Below are positions 14,027 to 21,426 of a stretch of 39,748 nt of DNA, piece after piece. Each line of letters opens with the position of its first letter. Position 1 is the stretch's first letter. This DNA is from a virus. The stretch spans positions 1 through 39,748 of IMG/VR virus record IMGVR_UViG_3300004770_000043, one strand, 5' to 3'. The notes below the pieces were generated by a model. That model was given only the letters and a program-made list of their open reading frames with translations, had not been told where the DNA came from and made no database searches. The translations under genes and the position numbers were made by a program.

Positions 14027-14359
14027 ATGACCCGTGCCACCGTCAGCCATAAATCGCTTAACCGTCTGGCCGATGCCGCTGGACGGTTTAGCCATGCGCT
14101 GGCTGATGCTGAATACCACGGGCATGAAGTCACCCTTAACAAGCCCATGCCGGGTGACGTTAAAAAGTCCAAAGTCTACGTTGAAGACCCCAAAACCGGC
14201 AACGTCAAGAAGGTCAATTTTGGCGACCCCGACATGAAGATCAAAAAGAGCAGCGATGCCCACCGCGAATCTTACTGCGCTAGGTCGGCTCATCTTAGCG
14301 ATCCTGACGACAAGACATCGCCTAACTATTGGTCTCGCAAAGCATGGAACTGCAAATGA
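14027..14359 (+). CDS. Conserved phage head-region protein (DUF5872-like)
   Basis: The 110-residue product starts directly after the previous stop. Its C-terminal half reads VKKVNFGDPDMKIKKSSDAHRESYCARSAHL, then SPNYWSRKAWNCK, resembling a domain I recall as DUF5872: K-V-x-F-G-D-P-x-M, R-x-S-(F/Y)-x-A-R, and a final Y-W-S-x-x-x-W. It occurs near prohead protease genes in several phage groups. The biochemical role is not known to me. Two Cys and conserved Trp suggest a compact fold. The end overlaps the next gene. Confidence 0.65.
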   Translation: MTRATVSHKSLNRLADAAGRFSHALADAEYHGHEVTLNKPMPGDVKKSKVYVEDPKTGNVKKVNFGDPDMKIKKSSDAHRESYCARSAHLSDPDDKTSPNYWSRKAWNCK

Positions 14360-15438
14360 TTAAGGCGGCGGGCATCCTTTTCACCTGTGGCGATAGCGCG
14401 CTGTTTTTGCGCCGCGCTGATGGTGGCGATCATGCTGGCGAATGGTGCGTCCCCGGCGGCAAGCTGGATGACGGCGAGACTGCCGAGGCAGGTGCCATCC
14501 GTGAGACATACGAGGAAGCCGGTATCCACATTAAAGAGGATGAACTGGCCCCGTGGACGCGCACTTTGTCTCCGGCGGAGATGGTTGTGGCTATGGAAGG
14601 GCTGGAACCCGCTCCGTCGGAGGACGTGGATTTCACCACGTTTCTGGTCAAGGTAAGCCACCAGTTCACGCCGCGCCTGTCTAATGAGCATGATGGCTAT
14701 GCGTGGTCGCCCATTACCGCCCCGCCGCAGCCGCTGCATCCGGGCGTAGCAATCGCTCTGGAGCGGTTTAAGATGGATGAACTAGGCGTGGCCCAAGCCA
14801 TTGCCGATGGACGCCTGACAAGCCCTCAGCGTTACGAGAACGTATGGTTGTTTGCCATCCGTATCACAGGCACGGGTGCAAGCTACCGTCATGCCCGGCA
14901 AGAGTTTGTTTGGCGCGATCCCAGCATCTACATCAATGATGAATTTCTGGCCCGGTGCAATGGCCTAGCCGTAATCTGGGAGCATCCAGAGCGTTCGCTG
15001 CTGAATGATCAAGAGTTTAGCGACCGGGTGATTGGTTCCATTATGCTGCCCTACATTCCGGCGGACAAGCCTGACGAAGTGTGGGGCATCGCTAAGGTTT
15101 ATGATGAGGTTGCCGCAAAGAATATGCGCGACAATCAACTGTCCACAAGTCCTGCCGTTAACTTTGCTGATCCCACCGAGAACGACCGGGTAACGCTGGA
15201 AAACGGAAAGGTCATGCTCATCGAAGGCAAGCCATCTCTGCTGGATCACATTGCAGTATGTGCCAATGGCGTATGGGACAAAGGTGGCGATCCTACTGGC
15301 GTTGAGAGCATTGACGCGGCGGAGGATGCGATTGCCGATGCTCAAATCATTCCCGCACCAAAGTCCAGCCAAAGCCTCGATCTGCTTCGTCTACAAGCAT
15401 CGGTGATGGCACTGCGATCAAGGTTCGGAAATATATAA
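14356..15438 (+). CDS. Nudix hydrolase fused to DUF2213 prohead protease-like domain
   Basis: From ATG 14356 (ATGA overlap; ATG 14344 four codons earlier is possible) the product has 360 residues. Residues 1-140 are a Nudix domain with an exact Nudix box at 35-57: G35, E41, R49-E50, E53-E54, G56. It would hydrolyse a nucleoside diphosphate derivative. From about residue 150 the sequence fits DUF2213: ITGTGASYRHARQEFVWRDP, CNGLAVIWEHPE, VIGSIMLPYIP, VWGIAKVYDE, LSTSPAV, LLDHIAVCANGVWDKGG, a prohead-protease-like family near capsid genes. Active protease residues would be in the H-P and S-T-S-P regions by analogy. The fusion is rare enough to note. Confidence 0.85.
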   Translation: MIKAAGILFTCGDSALFLRRADGGDHAGEWCVPGGKLDDGETAEAGAIRETYEEAGIHIKEDELAPWTRTLSPAEMVVAMEGLEPAPSEDVDFTTFLVKVSHQFTPRLSNEHDGYAWSPITAPPQPLHPGVAIALERFKMDELGVAQAIADGRLTSPQRYENVWLFAIRITGTGASYRHARQEFVWRDPSIYINDEFLARCNGLAVIWEHPERSLLNDQEFSDRVIGSIMLPYIPADKPDEVWGIAKVYDEVAAKNMRDNQLSTSPAVNFADPTENDRVTLENGKVMLIEGKPSLLDHIAVCANGVWDKGGDPTGVESIDAAEDAIADAQIIPAPKSSQSLDLLRLQASVMALRSRFGNI

Positions 15439-15525
15439 ACACTTAACCGGCTTGGGCACGCACGGCAGCCCTAGTCATAAAAAACTTAAATTGTCGTGCG
15501 ACTGCACCCATAAGGAGTAAAGCCA

Positions 15526-16401
15526 ATGGCAGAAGAACAGGGCCACAAGAACGAAATCATCAGCGATGCTGACGAGAAGCTCGGCCAGATTGCAGATATG
15601 ATCAAGGACGCCACGGAAAAGTTCGATTCCGTCCACAAGCGTATGGACGCCATGGAAGAGACTTTCAAGGCAATGGCAAAGCCGGGTTCTGAACCCAAAA
15701 CCGACGACGATGACGATGACGACCGCAAGGATGCGGAAGGCAAGGAGTCGTTCAAGGAGTGGGCTGAGGAAGAGGCCAAGGAGCCGGAGCACAAGAAGGA
15801 CAGTCGCAAGGACGCTCGCCGCAAGGACGACGATGAGTGCGATGATGATCTGGAAGTGGAAGAGCCGGGCACTCCCCGCGAAACCGCTGCCGACAAGCGC
15901 CGCAAGGACGCTGAAGAGAAGGAAGAAGGAGACCACCGCGTGGCTGATTCCGTTCGCGCCGAAATGGCTTCTCTGCGGGCTGAAATTGCCGCACTGAACC
16001 GCCGCGCTCCTGCACTGCTGACTGACATTGACCGCGAGCGTTTCGCCGTCATTCAGGAGCAGGCCGATCCCGCGTTTCAGGCGTTTGGCGACCGTGCCCC
16101 CGCCCCGCTGGATGGTGAGACCCCAACGCAGTATAAGCGCCGCCTCGGTGCCAAGATGCAGTCGAACTCGCCCAAGTGGGCCAATTCGCGCCTGTCGGCT
16201 GTCAGCGATGACGCCATGCTCGATACCATCCTGTCTGAAGTGTATTCGGATTCCATCGCGGCTGCTCGTCGTGGTGCCGATGTGCTTCCGGGTCAGCTGC
16301 GTGAAATCTCGCGTCAGGCTGGCGGCCACATCATCAACGAGTTCGTTGGTGAGCCGGTGTCGTGGATGAGTGACTTTGCCGGTCACGCTCGTCGCGCCTA
16401 A
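15526..16401 (+). CDS. Acidic scaffold-like protein
   Basis: The 291-residue protein has an N-terminal helix (LGQIADMIKDATEKFDSVHKRMDAM), a long low-complexity charged region (residues 55-137) with D7 and three RKDA repeats (67, 94, 126), a coiled coil (RAEMASLRAEIAALNRR) and a folded C-terminus (TPTQYKRRLGAKMQ, AMLDTILSEVYSDS). Strong charge, coiled coil and position between the protease-like gene and the cement and capsid genes fit a scaffold that guides capsid assembly and is then removed. AAGGAG precedes ATG 15526. I have no family name; the role is inferred. Confidence 0.7.
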   Translation: MAEEQGHKNEIISDADEKLGQIADMIKDATEKFDSVHKRMDAMEETFKAMAKPGSEPKTDDDDDDDRKDAEGKESFKEWAEEEAKEPEHKKDSRKDARRKDDDECDDDLEVEEPGTPRETAADKRRKDAEEKEEGDHRVADSVRAEMASLRAEIAALNRRAPALLTDIDRERFAVIQEQADPAFQAFGDRAPAPLDGETPTQYKRRLGAKMQSNSPKWANSRLSAVSDDAMLDTILSEVYSDSIAAARRGADVLPGQLREISRQAGGHIINEFVGEPVSWMSDFAGHARRA

Positions 16402-16426
16402 TCAATTTTTGCAAAGGTAAAAGAAA

Positions 16427-17335
16427 ATGGCTGCTAACAACGGTTATCCTTCGCTGACCACTTCGGGGCAGGGTCTCTTTAACGGGGCTTCCTCGAATGG
16501 TCTTATTCAGGGCCAGACTTTCCCTGATCCTTCCACCCGTAACGTGCTGCGTTCGGGCATTGTTTCGCAGAGCGAGACCATCCCAATGTGGGGCGGCGTT
16601 GGCGTTTATGCTGACATCTCGCCCATTAGCAGCACCGGCCCTAGTGGCGTTCTCGGTCAGGTTCTGGGCCGCGCCAACTCGCTCTCTGGTTCGACCGCTC
16701 TGGTCGGGTTCACGGTGTTCGATCAGGCTTACAACCTCGTTTCCGATCCCAACAGCCCCGTTGGCACCGCCGGTTCGGGCCAGTCAATCAACTACTATCC
16801 GCTTGGTTCGCGTGCTCGTATCGCCGTGGCTTGCGATCCTTCGCTGATCTCGCTGCGTGGTGGCCTCATCAACGCACAGGTTAGCTGGGACTTCACCAGC
16901 CAGCAGTTGATCCCTTATTCGGGCGCTTACCCTGCTACCACCATTACCAATGCTGTGTGGGCTTCCACAAGCGGCGGGCGCACCACTTTCACAGTGGGCA
17001 CCGACCTTACATCTTACATCAATGCCAGTGACGACATTGAGGTTTCGGGTGTGGTTAGCACTGGCGGCACGGGCGTTGGCTTCAATGGTATGTTCTCCGT
17101 TGTAAGCATCAACAGCACGACCATTGTGGTTACGCAGGTTGCTGCCAGTTCGCCGGGCACATACTCGTCGGGCGGCACGGTTCTGGCTGGCGGCGGCGCT
17201 CTGCCCGTCACCGTTCTGGACGTGGTTCCCTCGGGCTGCATGAACGTGCTGTATAGCACCATCACCGGCAACGCCACTTGGAACTTTAACGGTTCTTGCG
17301 CGATCATTCAGCTCACCGGCGGCACCACGGCGTAA
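16427..17335 (+). CDS. Capsid cement-like protein with inserted FCCH-like domain
   Basis: The 302-residue protein begins SGQGLFNGASSNGLIQGQTF and contains VLRSGIVSQSETIPMWGGVGVYADI, a signature I associate with cement/decoration proteins encoded just before DUF2184 capsid genes. Residues about 175-260 (TTITNAVWASTSGGRTTF, VGFNGMFSVVSINSTT, PGTYSSGGTV) are an inserted beta domain of the E1_FCCH-like type also seen in the sheath and the J-like protein. The rest (GGALPVTVLDVVPSGCMNV) resumes the parent fold. It would sit on the outside of the capsid and stabilise it. Confidence 0.75.
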   Translation: MAANNGYPSLTTSGQGLFNGASSNGLIQGQTFPDPSTRNVLRSGIVSQSETIPMWGGVGVYADISPISSTGPSGVLGQVLGRANSLSGSTALVGFTVFDQAYNLVSDPNSPVGTAGSGQSINYYPLGSRARIAVACDPSLISLRGGLINAQVSWDFTSQQLIPYSGAYPATTITNAVWASTSGGRTTFTVGTDLTSYINASDDIEVSGVVSTGGTGVGFNGMFSVVSINSTTIVVTQVAASSPGTYSSGGTVLAGGGALPVTVLDVVPSGCMNVLYSTITGNATWNFNGSCAIIQLTGGTTA

Positions 17336-17370
17336 GCCTAGTCAAGCCTATTTAGAAAGGGAATAAAGCC

Positions 17371-18396
17371 ATGGCTATTAACGCCGGTGCATATAAAATC
17401 ATCGAACCCAGTTTCCGCGAACCGGAAATCTTCATGCAGTTCCAGCAGGCTTCGGGTTATACCGAGGTTCTGGAAGGCGGCAAGATCCGCGCCAAGCTGG
17501 CCGAGGACGATCTGGTCGTTTATGCGAAGCAGCTTAACATCCGCACCAAGATGTCGGCTTCGCAGTCCACTGCCAATGAACTGCCGGGTGTCGATATTTC
17601 GGCCCAGATGTTCAACACCAATACCTATCAGTTCCGCGTCCGCGCCAACTATGACCACCACGACGTTGCTGCTGGTGGCCGTTGGGGCTTTGCGGTTCCT
17701 GAGGCTTATCGCCTTGGTATGCGTCAGGCTCACTTCCAGCAGGCCCGCGATGCGGCTCTGTTTGGTCTCCAGCCGCAGTATGGTGAGGGTTTCATCAACG
17801 CTCCCGGCGCTACTGCCACCAACCTCCCGGCTGACCAGTATGGCAACAACACCATCACGACCTATGATAATGGTCAGATGGCGTTCTTCCTTGTCAACCA
17901 GATCGCGCAGATCAAGACGCGCACTCTGCAGCTTGGCATTGGTCGCAAGTTCGTGGTGCTTGGCCCGCAGCGTTCTCTGTCGCAGTTCGAGTATAACATC
18001 GTCTCGCTCACGCAGGCCCAGCGCGCTGGTGCTGGCACCATGAGCACTGTTGAGACGATGAAGAATATGCTGGTGGCCAACGAGGACGAGCTGGTGTGGG
18101 CTTATGACGACACGCTTCAGGGCGCTGGCGGCAACTCCAACGCTGACATCATCCTGATTGCGATGCCTGAAGTTGCTGTCCCCGGTGGCCCGTCTGCCCT
18201 GAACACTAACGTGTTTGCCACGCTGAAGCCTAGCAACCCGACCTGCCTTACGCAGTATTCGGACATGGCCGCCCCGCGTGAGATCATCAGCCCGCTGGCT
18301 GGTGGTGCAACGGACGTTCTCAGCGAATGGCGTCTGACGCCGGGCTGGGCACCTCGCCCGCAGGCACTTACCATCATTACTGCCAACTATCAGTAA
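17371..18396 (+). CDS. Major capsid protein (DUF2184-type)
   Basis: The 341-residue protein matches DUF2184 major capsid proteins: KIIEPSFREPEIFMQFQQASGY near the start, GVDISAQMFNTNTYQFRVRANYDHHDV (P-domain strand), FAVPEAYRLGMRQAHFQQARDAALFG (spine helix), TVETMKNMLVANEDELVWAYDDTLQG, then IILIAMPEV and APREIISPLAGGATDVLSEWRLTPG. The HK97 fold is expected. There is no long scaffold-like N-arm, consistent with a separate scaffold gene. GAAAGGGAA stands before ATG 17371. A stable hairpin follows the gene. Strong codon regularity (GCT, ATC, CGC) suggests high expression. Confidence 0.9.
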   Translation: MAINAGAYKIIEPSFREPEIFMQFQQASGYTEVLEGGKIRAKLAEDDLVVYAKQLNIRTKMSASQSTANELPGVDISAQMFNTNTYQFRVRANYDHHDVAAGGRWGFAVPEAYRLGMRQAHFQQARDAALFGLQPQYGEGFINAPGATATNLPADQYGNNTITTYDNGQMAFFLVNQIAQIKTRTLQLGIGRKFVVLGPQRSLSQFEYNIVSLTQAQRAGAGTMSTVETMKNMLVANEDELVWAYDDTLQGAGGNSNADIILIAMPEVAVPGGPSALNTNVFATLKPSNPTCLTQYSDMAAPREIISPLAGGATDVLSEWRLTPGWAPRPQALTIITANYQ

Positions 18397-18405
18397 ATGA
18401 CGTTG

Positions 18406-18457
18406 GGCGGGTAGGCGTTGCGAGTGCGCCTGCCCGTCTAACACTCGCACCACTCGC
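18406..18457 (+). promoter_or_regulatory. Post-capsid hairpin with pseudoknot potential
   Basis: GGCGGGTAGGCG (18406-18417) pairs with CGCCTGCCCGTC (18427-18438): 12 pairs including two G-U. The 9-base loop contains GCGAGTG (18420-18426), which is exactly complementary to CACTCGC at 18442-18448 and again at 18451-18457. The second copy abuts the GGAG ribosome site (18458-18461) of the next gene. No T run follows, so it is not a classical terminator. It could protect capsid mRNA or control translation of the downstream gene. Confidence 0.65.
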
Positions 18458-18468
18458 GGAGATTTAAT

Positions 18469-19041
18469 ATGGCAAGGCTCTATGTTGTGAACTGCACGGC
18501 GCAGAATCGGCAAGTATATTACCGGCTTGATTTTGCTGTTGATGGCAATGGCAACCGTATGGACGCTAAAATTCTGCCGCCTAAGTTTCTGGAAATCCCC
18601 GCTGGCGCTCAGGTGCAATTCGGCGGCGATCTGTTTCCGGGTCAGGTAGAAGAGTTGGTTCAGCAGTTGGAATTTAGCGCGGGTGCAGTCAATGTTGATG
18701 ACGTCCGCACGGCAAAGTCCATGGGCGTGGTTAAGCTGGTTTGGTCATTGGACAAGCCAGTGCCTCGCCCGATCTGTGAAGATGTGAAGGCCCACAACAT
18801 GGGCCGCCTTTCGGACATTGGCGTTGAGCGCCGCAAGAACCTTGCCATTGTCTCGGATTATGGCCTGCGTGAGATTGCTAATGAAATGGGCAATACGCAG
18901 TCCACTGGGTTCGAGATGGAATTTGAGAGCGTGGGTCAGAGCGATCCTGAAATGACCGCACCCAAGCTAGAAGAGGGTCTGCGGGTTAATTCCGCACCTG
19001 AATCTTCTCGTGGTCGCGGTCGCCCCCGCAAAACCGCTTAA
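18469..19041 (+). CDS. Head-region protein with AT-hook-like tail
   Basis: The 190-residue protein starts MARLYVVNCTAQNRQVYYRLDF and is beta-rich in its first half (FLEIPAGAQVQFGG), with helices later (GRLSDIGVERRKNLAIVSDYGLREIANEM). It ends SSRGRGRPRKTA, which contains the G-R-P core of an AT-hook flanked by basic residues. Position after the major capsid gene suggests an accessory head or connector role, perhaps touching DNA. I do not know the family. GGAG lies 7 bases before the ATG and next to the CACTCGC repeat. Confidence 0.7.
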   Translation: MARLYVVNCTAQNRQVYYRLDFAVDGNGNRMDAKILPPKFLEIPAGAQVQFGGDLFPGQVEELVQQLEFSAGAVNVDDVRTAKSMGVVKLVWSLDKPVPRPICEDVKAHNMGRLSDIGVERRKNLAIVSDYGLREIANEMGNTQSTGFEMEFESVGQSDPEMTAPKLEEGLRVNSAPESSRGRGRPRKTA

Positions 19042-19058
19042 CTGATAGGGAATCGCTG

Positions 19059-19550
19059 GTGACAACATATCCCTACACGCCAATCCCCACCGAGGCCGGG
19101 TTTTCCCAGTGGGTTTACGGTGTGATGGGTGTGCCTGTGGAATATCTGCCCAGCGATTCCCCTTCCATTGGGTATGCTTACAATACGGCTGTGGCCATTG
19201 CGAACCCCATGTTCCAATGCGTGCCGGGGCCGATTTATCTCCAGATGGTATATAATTTGGCGGGCCACCTGCTGGCTACTTGGGCACCGGATGTTCCGGG
19301 GCTGATTTATATCACTGTCGAGAATGTGAATTACGGGTTCTTTCAGTATATCCGTAAACAAAACAATATGCTTGGCTTTACCACCGGCACGGTCTCATCC
19401 TCAAGCGATGAGGGCACTAGCGCCAGCATGGTTGTGCCGCATCAAGCGAATAACCTGACTATTAGAGACCTTAGCTATTTGACCACGGTATGGGGCCGTA
19501 CATACTTGGGGTATGCCCAGAGCTTCGGCACGAACTGGGGGGTCAGTTAG
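19059..19550 (+). CDS. Head-tail connector (DUF4054-like)
   Basis: The 163-residue protein starts at GTG 19059 with AGGG upstream. TEAGFSQWVYGVMGVPVEYLP and NTAVAIANPMFQCVPGPIYLQMVYNLAGHLLATWAP show the helical pattern of small adaptor proteins that bind under the portal. The C-terminal half (TIRDLSYLTTVWGRTYLGYAQSFG) carries an S/T-rich insert before it. Position directly after the capsid genes and before other neck genes supports a first head-completion adaptor. The DUF4054 name is my best guess from pattern, not a search result. Confidence 0.6.
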   Translation: MTTYPYTPIPTEAGFSQWVYGVMGVPVEYLPSDSPSIGYAYNTAVAIANPMFQCVPGPIYLQMVYNLAGHLLATWAPDVPGLIYITVENVNYGFFQYIRKQNNMLGFTTGTVSSSSDEGTSASMVVPHQANNLTIRDLSYLTTVWGRTYLGYAQSFGTNWGVS

Positions 19551-19551
19551 G

Positions 19552-19980
19552 ATGGCCGACCTCTGCTTGGGTTGCATAGATGTGCCCTATGATAACCGCG
19601 ATGGCCAGCCCGCCACGACCTATACCGTCGCCACCATACTTGAGGAAAAGTATGGTGTAATGCGGAATTTTTACGAAGCCCATCAGCAGGACATCACCAA
19701 GGCACTTGTGTCGTCTGTAGAAAGCGCGCTGTCTGCCATTCTAGAAGGCGGTTTTGTGGGCGATCCCTTGGCCAGTGCCGGGCAGGATATTCGGCAAGAG
19801 TTCCGCACGTTTTTGATGACCGGCGAGATTGAGGGCATGGGTATTCCCGGCGTCCCTACCAAGGCGGCGCAAAACCGTCGTTCGCTGCGATTTAAGGATA
19901 AGGTCGCATCTGGCCCCCGCCCATCGTTCATCGACACGTCATTATATGAAACATCAATGATTGCGTGGGTAGAAGAATGA
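19552..19980 (+). CDS. Neck / tail-completion-like protein
   Basis: ATG 19552 follows the previous TAG by one base, with GTTAGG upstream; a TTG at 19513 would overlap the earlier gene and is rejected. The 142-residue product contains FYEAHQQDITKALVSSVESALSAILEGG, RTFLMTGEIEGMGIPGVPTKAAQNRRSLRFK and the ending SGPRPSFIDTSLYETSMIAWVE. The P-S-F-I-D-T-x-L-Y pattern near the C-terminus resembles HK97 gp10-type and minor capsid/neck proteins, which join head to tail. The role is inferred from this and from gene order. Confidence 0.6.
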   Translation: MADLCLGCIDVPYDNRDGQPATTYTVATILEEKYGVMRNFYEAHQQDITKALVSSVESALSAILEGGFVGDPLASAGQDIRQEFRTFLMTGEIEGMGIPGVPTKAAQNRRSLRFKDKVASGPRPSFIDTSLYETSMIAWVEE

Positions 19981-20957
19981 GCGGCGGCGGCGGTTCTGTA
20001 TTTGAGACCACCGGCAATCAAGGCCAGATGGCGTCTACGCTGCGGGCAGGGCTTGAGACGCTTGATCTACAGCAGCGCGTTACCTTTGTGCTATACAAGC
20101 GCATTGTGTTGCCTGTTGACGGATTTGTGTTCTGGGTGAACGCATCGGTTCTTGCGCCGGGTTCTTACGACAGTTCCTATTCCCTGATGTTTGAGGCGCA
20201 AGGCTCCCTGCATCATACCACGGTTAACCGGCAAGACCCGGACGAGAGTTTCTCCGTTCATCGGATGATCTTTACCAGTTTGCAGCCAATCAATGATCTG
20301 GCGCGCACTGATCCGCAATATATGTATCTGGCCTCCACGGATGGGGAGCAATATGCGTTCTCAACCCGCTCTGGCTGGTACAAGCAATCGGGTCTGTATC
20401 ACTACAGCGGCGATGCCGTTTACGCCTCTCTAGCGTCACAGATACTCAATAACCCCAATGACCTTGGGCAAGCGCAAGTAGTTTCCAATTCCCTGCCGGT
20501 TTGGCTGACGCTTAATCAACTATTTCCGGTTTACCCTAGTTATTTGGTGCCGGATAATATACAGCCGCCTTATGCGGTTATCCATATTGATGAAGACGGC
20601 ACGTCCCCCATGCAGTCGGCTCCATTTTGGGATAATGCAGGGAACCGTTGGCAGCTTACTAAAGATCATGTCCGCGTGATTACTTATGGCATTCGCAATG
20701 ACATGATTATGGATTGGATTGATTCTGTTCAGACATACGCTTTGAACAATCCAAGCGTTTTTGGCATTATGAACTCGCCAGTGCCAAAAGACGGAAAGCG
20801 AGGGCAAGTTGAAATTGGTGCCCTTGCCCAGAAAAAAGCAATCGTGTTTGAGGTTAATTACTACCAGACGCGAATGAACAGCATCGCACAGAAAATGATT
20901 AAAAGCGCATTTTTGGAGGATTTCTTTGTCCCCTCCAAGATGATAGTATCCACCTAA
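19977..20957 (+). CDS. Neck or tail-terminator-region protein, unknown
   Basis: From ATG 19977 (ATGA overlap) the protein has 326 residues. It is mainly beta with many aromatic residues: RVTFVLYKRIVLPVDGFVFWVN, GSLHHTTVNRQDPDESFSVHR, YAFSTRSGWYKQSGLYHYSG, QLFPVYPSYLVPDNIQPPYAVIHIDEDGTSP, HVRVITYGIRND. The middle repeats the look of tail-terminator-like or baseplate-collar proteins encoded before sheath genes, but I cannot name the family. C-terminal residues (TRMNSIAQKMIKSAFLEDFF) are helical. Its place between neck genes and sheath favours a tail terminator/collar. Confidence 0.6.
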   Translation: MSGGGGSVFETTGNQGQMASTLRAGLETLDLQQRVTFVLYKRIVLPVDGFVFWVNASVLAPGSYDSSYSLMFEAQGSLHHTTVNRQDPDESFSVHRMIFTSLQPINDLARTDPQYMYLASTDGEQYAFSTRSGWYKQSGLYHYSGDAVYASLASQILNNPNDLGQAQVVSNSLPVWLTLNQLFPVYPSYLVPDNIQPPYAVIHIDEDGTSPMQSAPFWDNAGNRWQLTKDHVRVITYGIRNDMIMDWIDSVQTYALNNPSVFGIMNSPVPKDGKRGQVEIGALAQKKAIVFEVNYYQTRMNSIAQKMIKSAFLEDFFVPSKMIVST

Positions 20958-20974
20958 ACTAAGGAGTAAATATA

Positions 20975-21379
20975 ATGGGTCAGAATCTTGCAACCCAGAC
21001 TGCCCTCGCCGCTGCTGGTGGCGTTGCATTTACCAACCTCGATGCGGCGGGCAACCTTCGCGTTACCGAAAAGAACGAAACGCACGTTCAGGTCGCTGCT
21101 AGTGCTACTAAGTCGGTTCTGGGCACCACTGGCGCTGTCAATGACACGCTGTATGCCATCACCATTGTTCCTGCCACGACTTCGCCGGGCGCTGTGACGC
21201 TTTATGACGGTTCGGGTTCGACCGGCATTGTCCTGTTTGCTGGCGGCGCGACTTCGGTTGTTGATCTGAAGCCGTTTCAGGTTCTGGTGCAGGCCCGCGC
21301 TACTGCCACAGCCACTCCCGGTTGGTATGTAACCACTGGTGCCAACGTGTCGATTATGGCGGTTGGTAACTTCACCTAA
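20975..21379 (+). CDS. Small beta-rich virion protein
   Basis: The 134-residue product is a probable virion decoration or tail-associated protein: NETHVQVAASATKSVLGTTGAVNDTLYAITIVPATTSPGAVTLYDG, IVLFAGGATSVVDLKPFQVLVQARATATATPGWYVTTGANVSIMAVG. The T-L-Y-A-I-T-I-x-P-x-T-x-S-P-G-A-V-T-L-x-D-G pattern with a later W-x-V-T-T-G-A-N-V recurs in phage structural operons near sheath or capsid genes. It probably folds as a beta sandwich. AAGGAG precedes the start. Exact location in the particle is unknown. Confidence 0.65.
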   Translation: MGQNLATQTALAAAGGVAFTNLDAAGNLRVTEKNETHVQVAASATKSVLGTTGAVNDTLYAITIVPATTSPGAVTLYDGSGSTGIVLFAGGATSVVDLKPFQVLVQARATATATPGWYVTTGANVSIMAVGNFT

Positions 21380-21426
21380 TAGGTAGAAGCCTCCGCCATT
21401 CTCACCCCTGACCAGAGGGCATTAAA

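Noticed and set aside
15475-16386. Minus-strand frame of 303 codons opposite the scaffold-like gene
   Set aside because: Low-complexity Asp/Glu codons on the plus strand read as Leu/Val/Ser on the other strand; no ribosome site or family pattern.
17338-18618. Long minus-strand frame (426 codons) opposite the major capsid gene
   Set aside because: It mirrors the strongly biased codon use of the capsid gene and gives arginine/histidine-rich sequence with no domain; every supported gene is on the plus strand.
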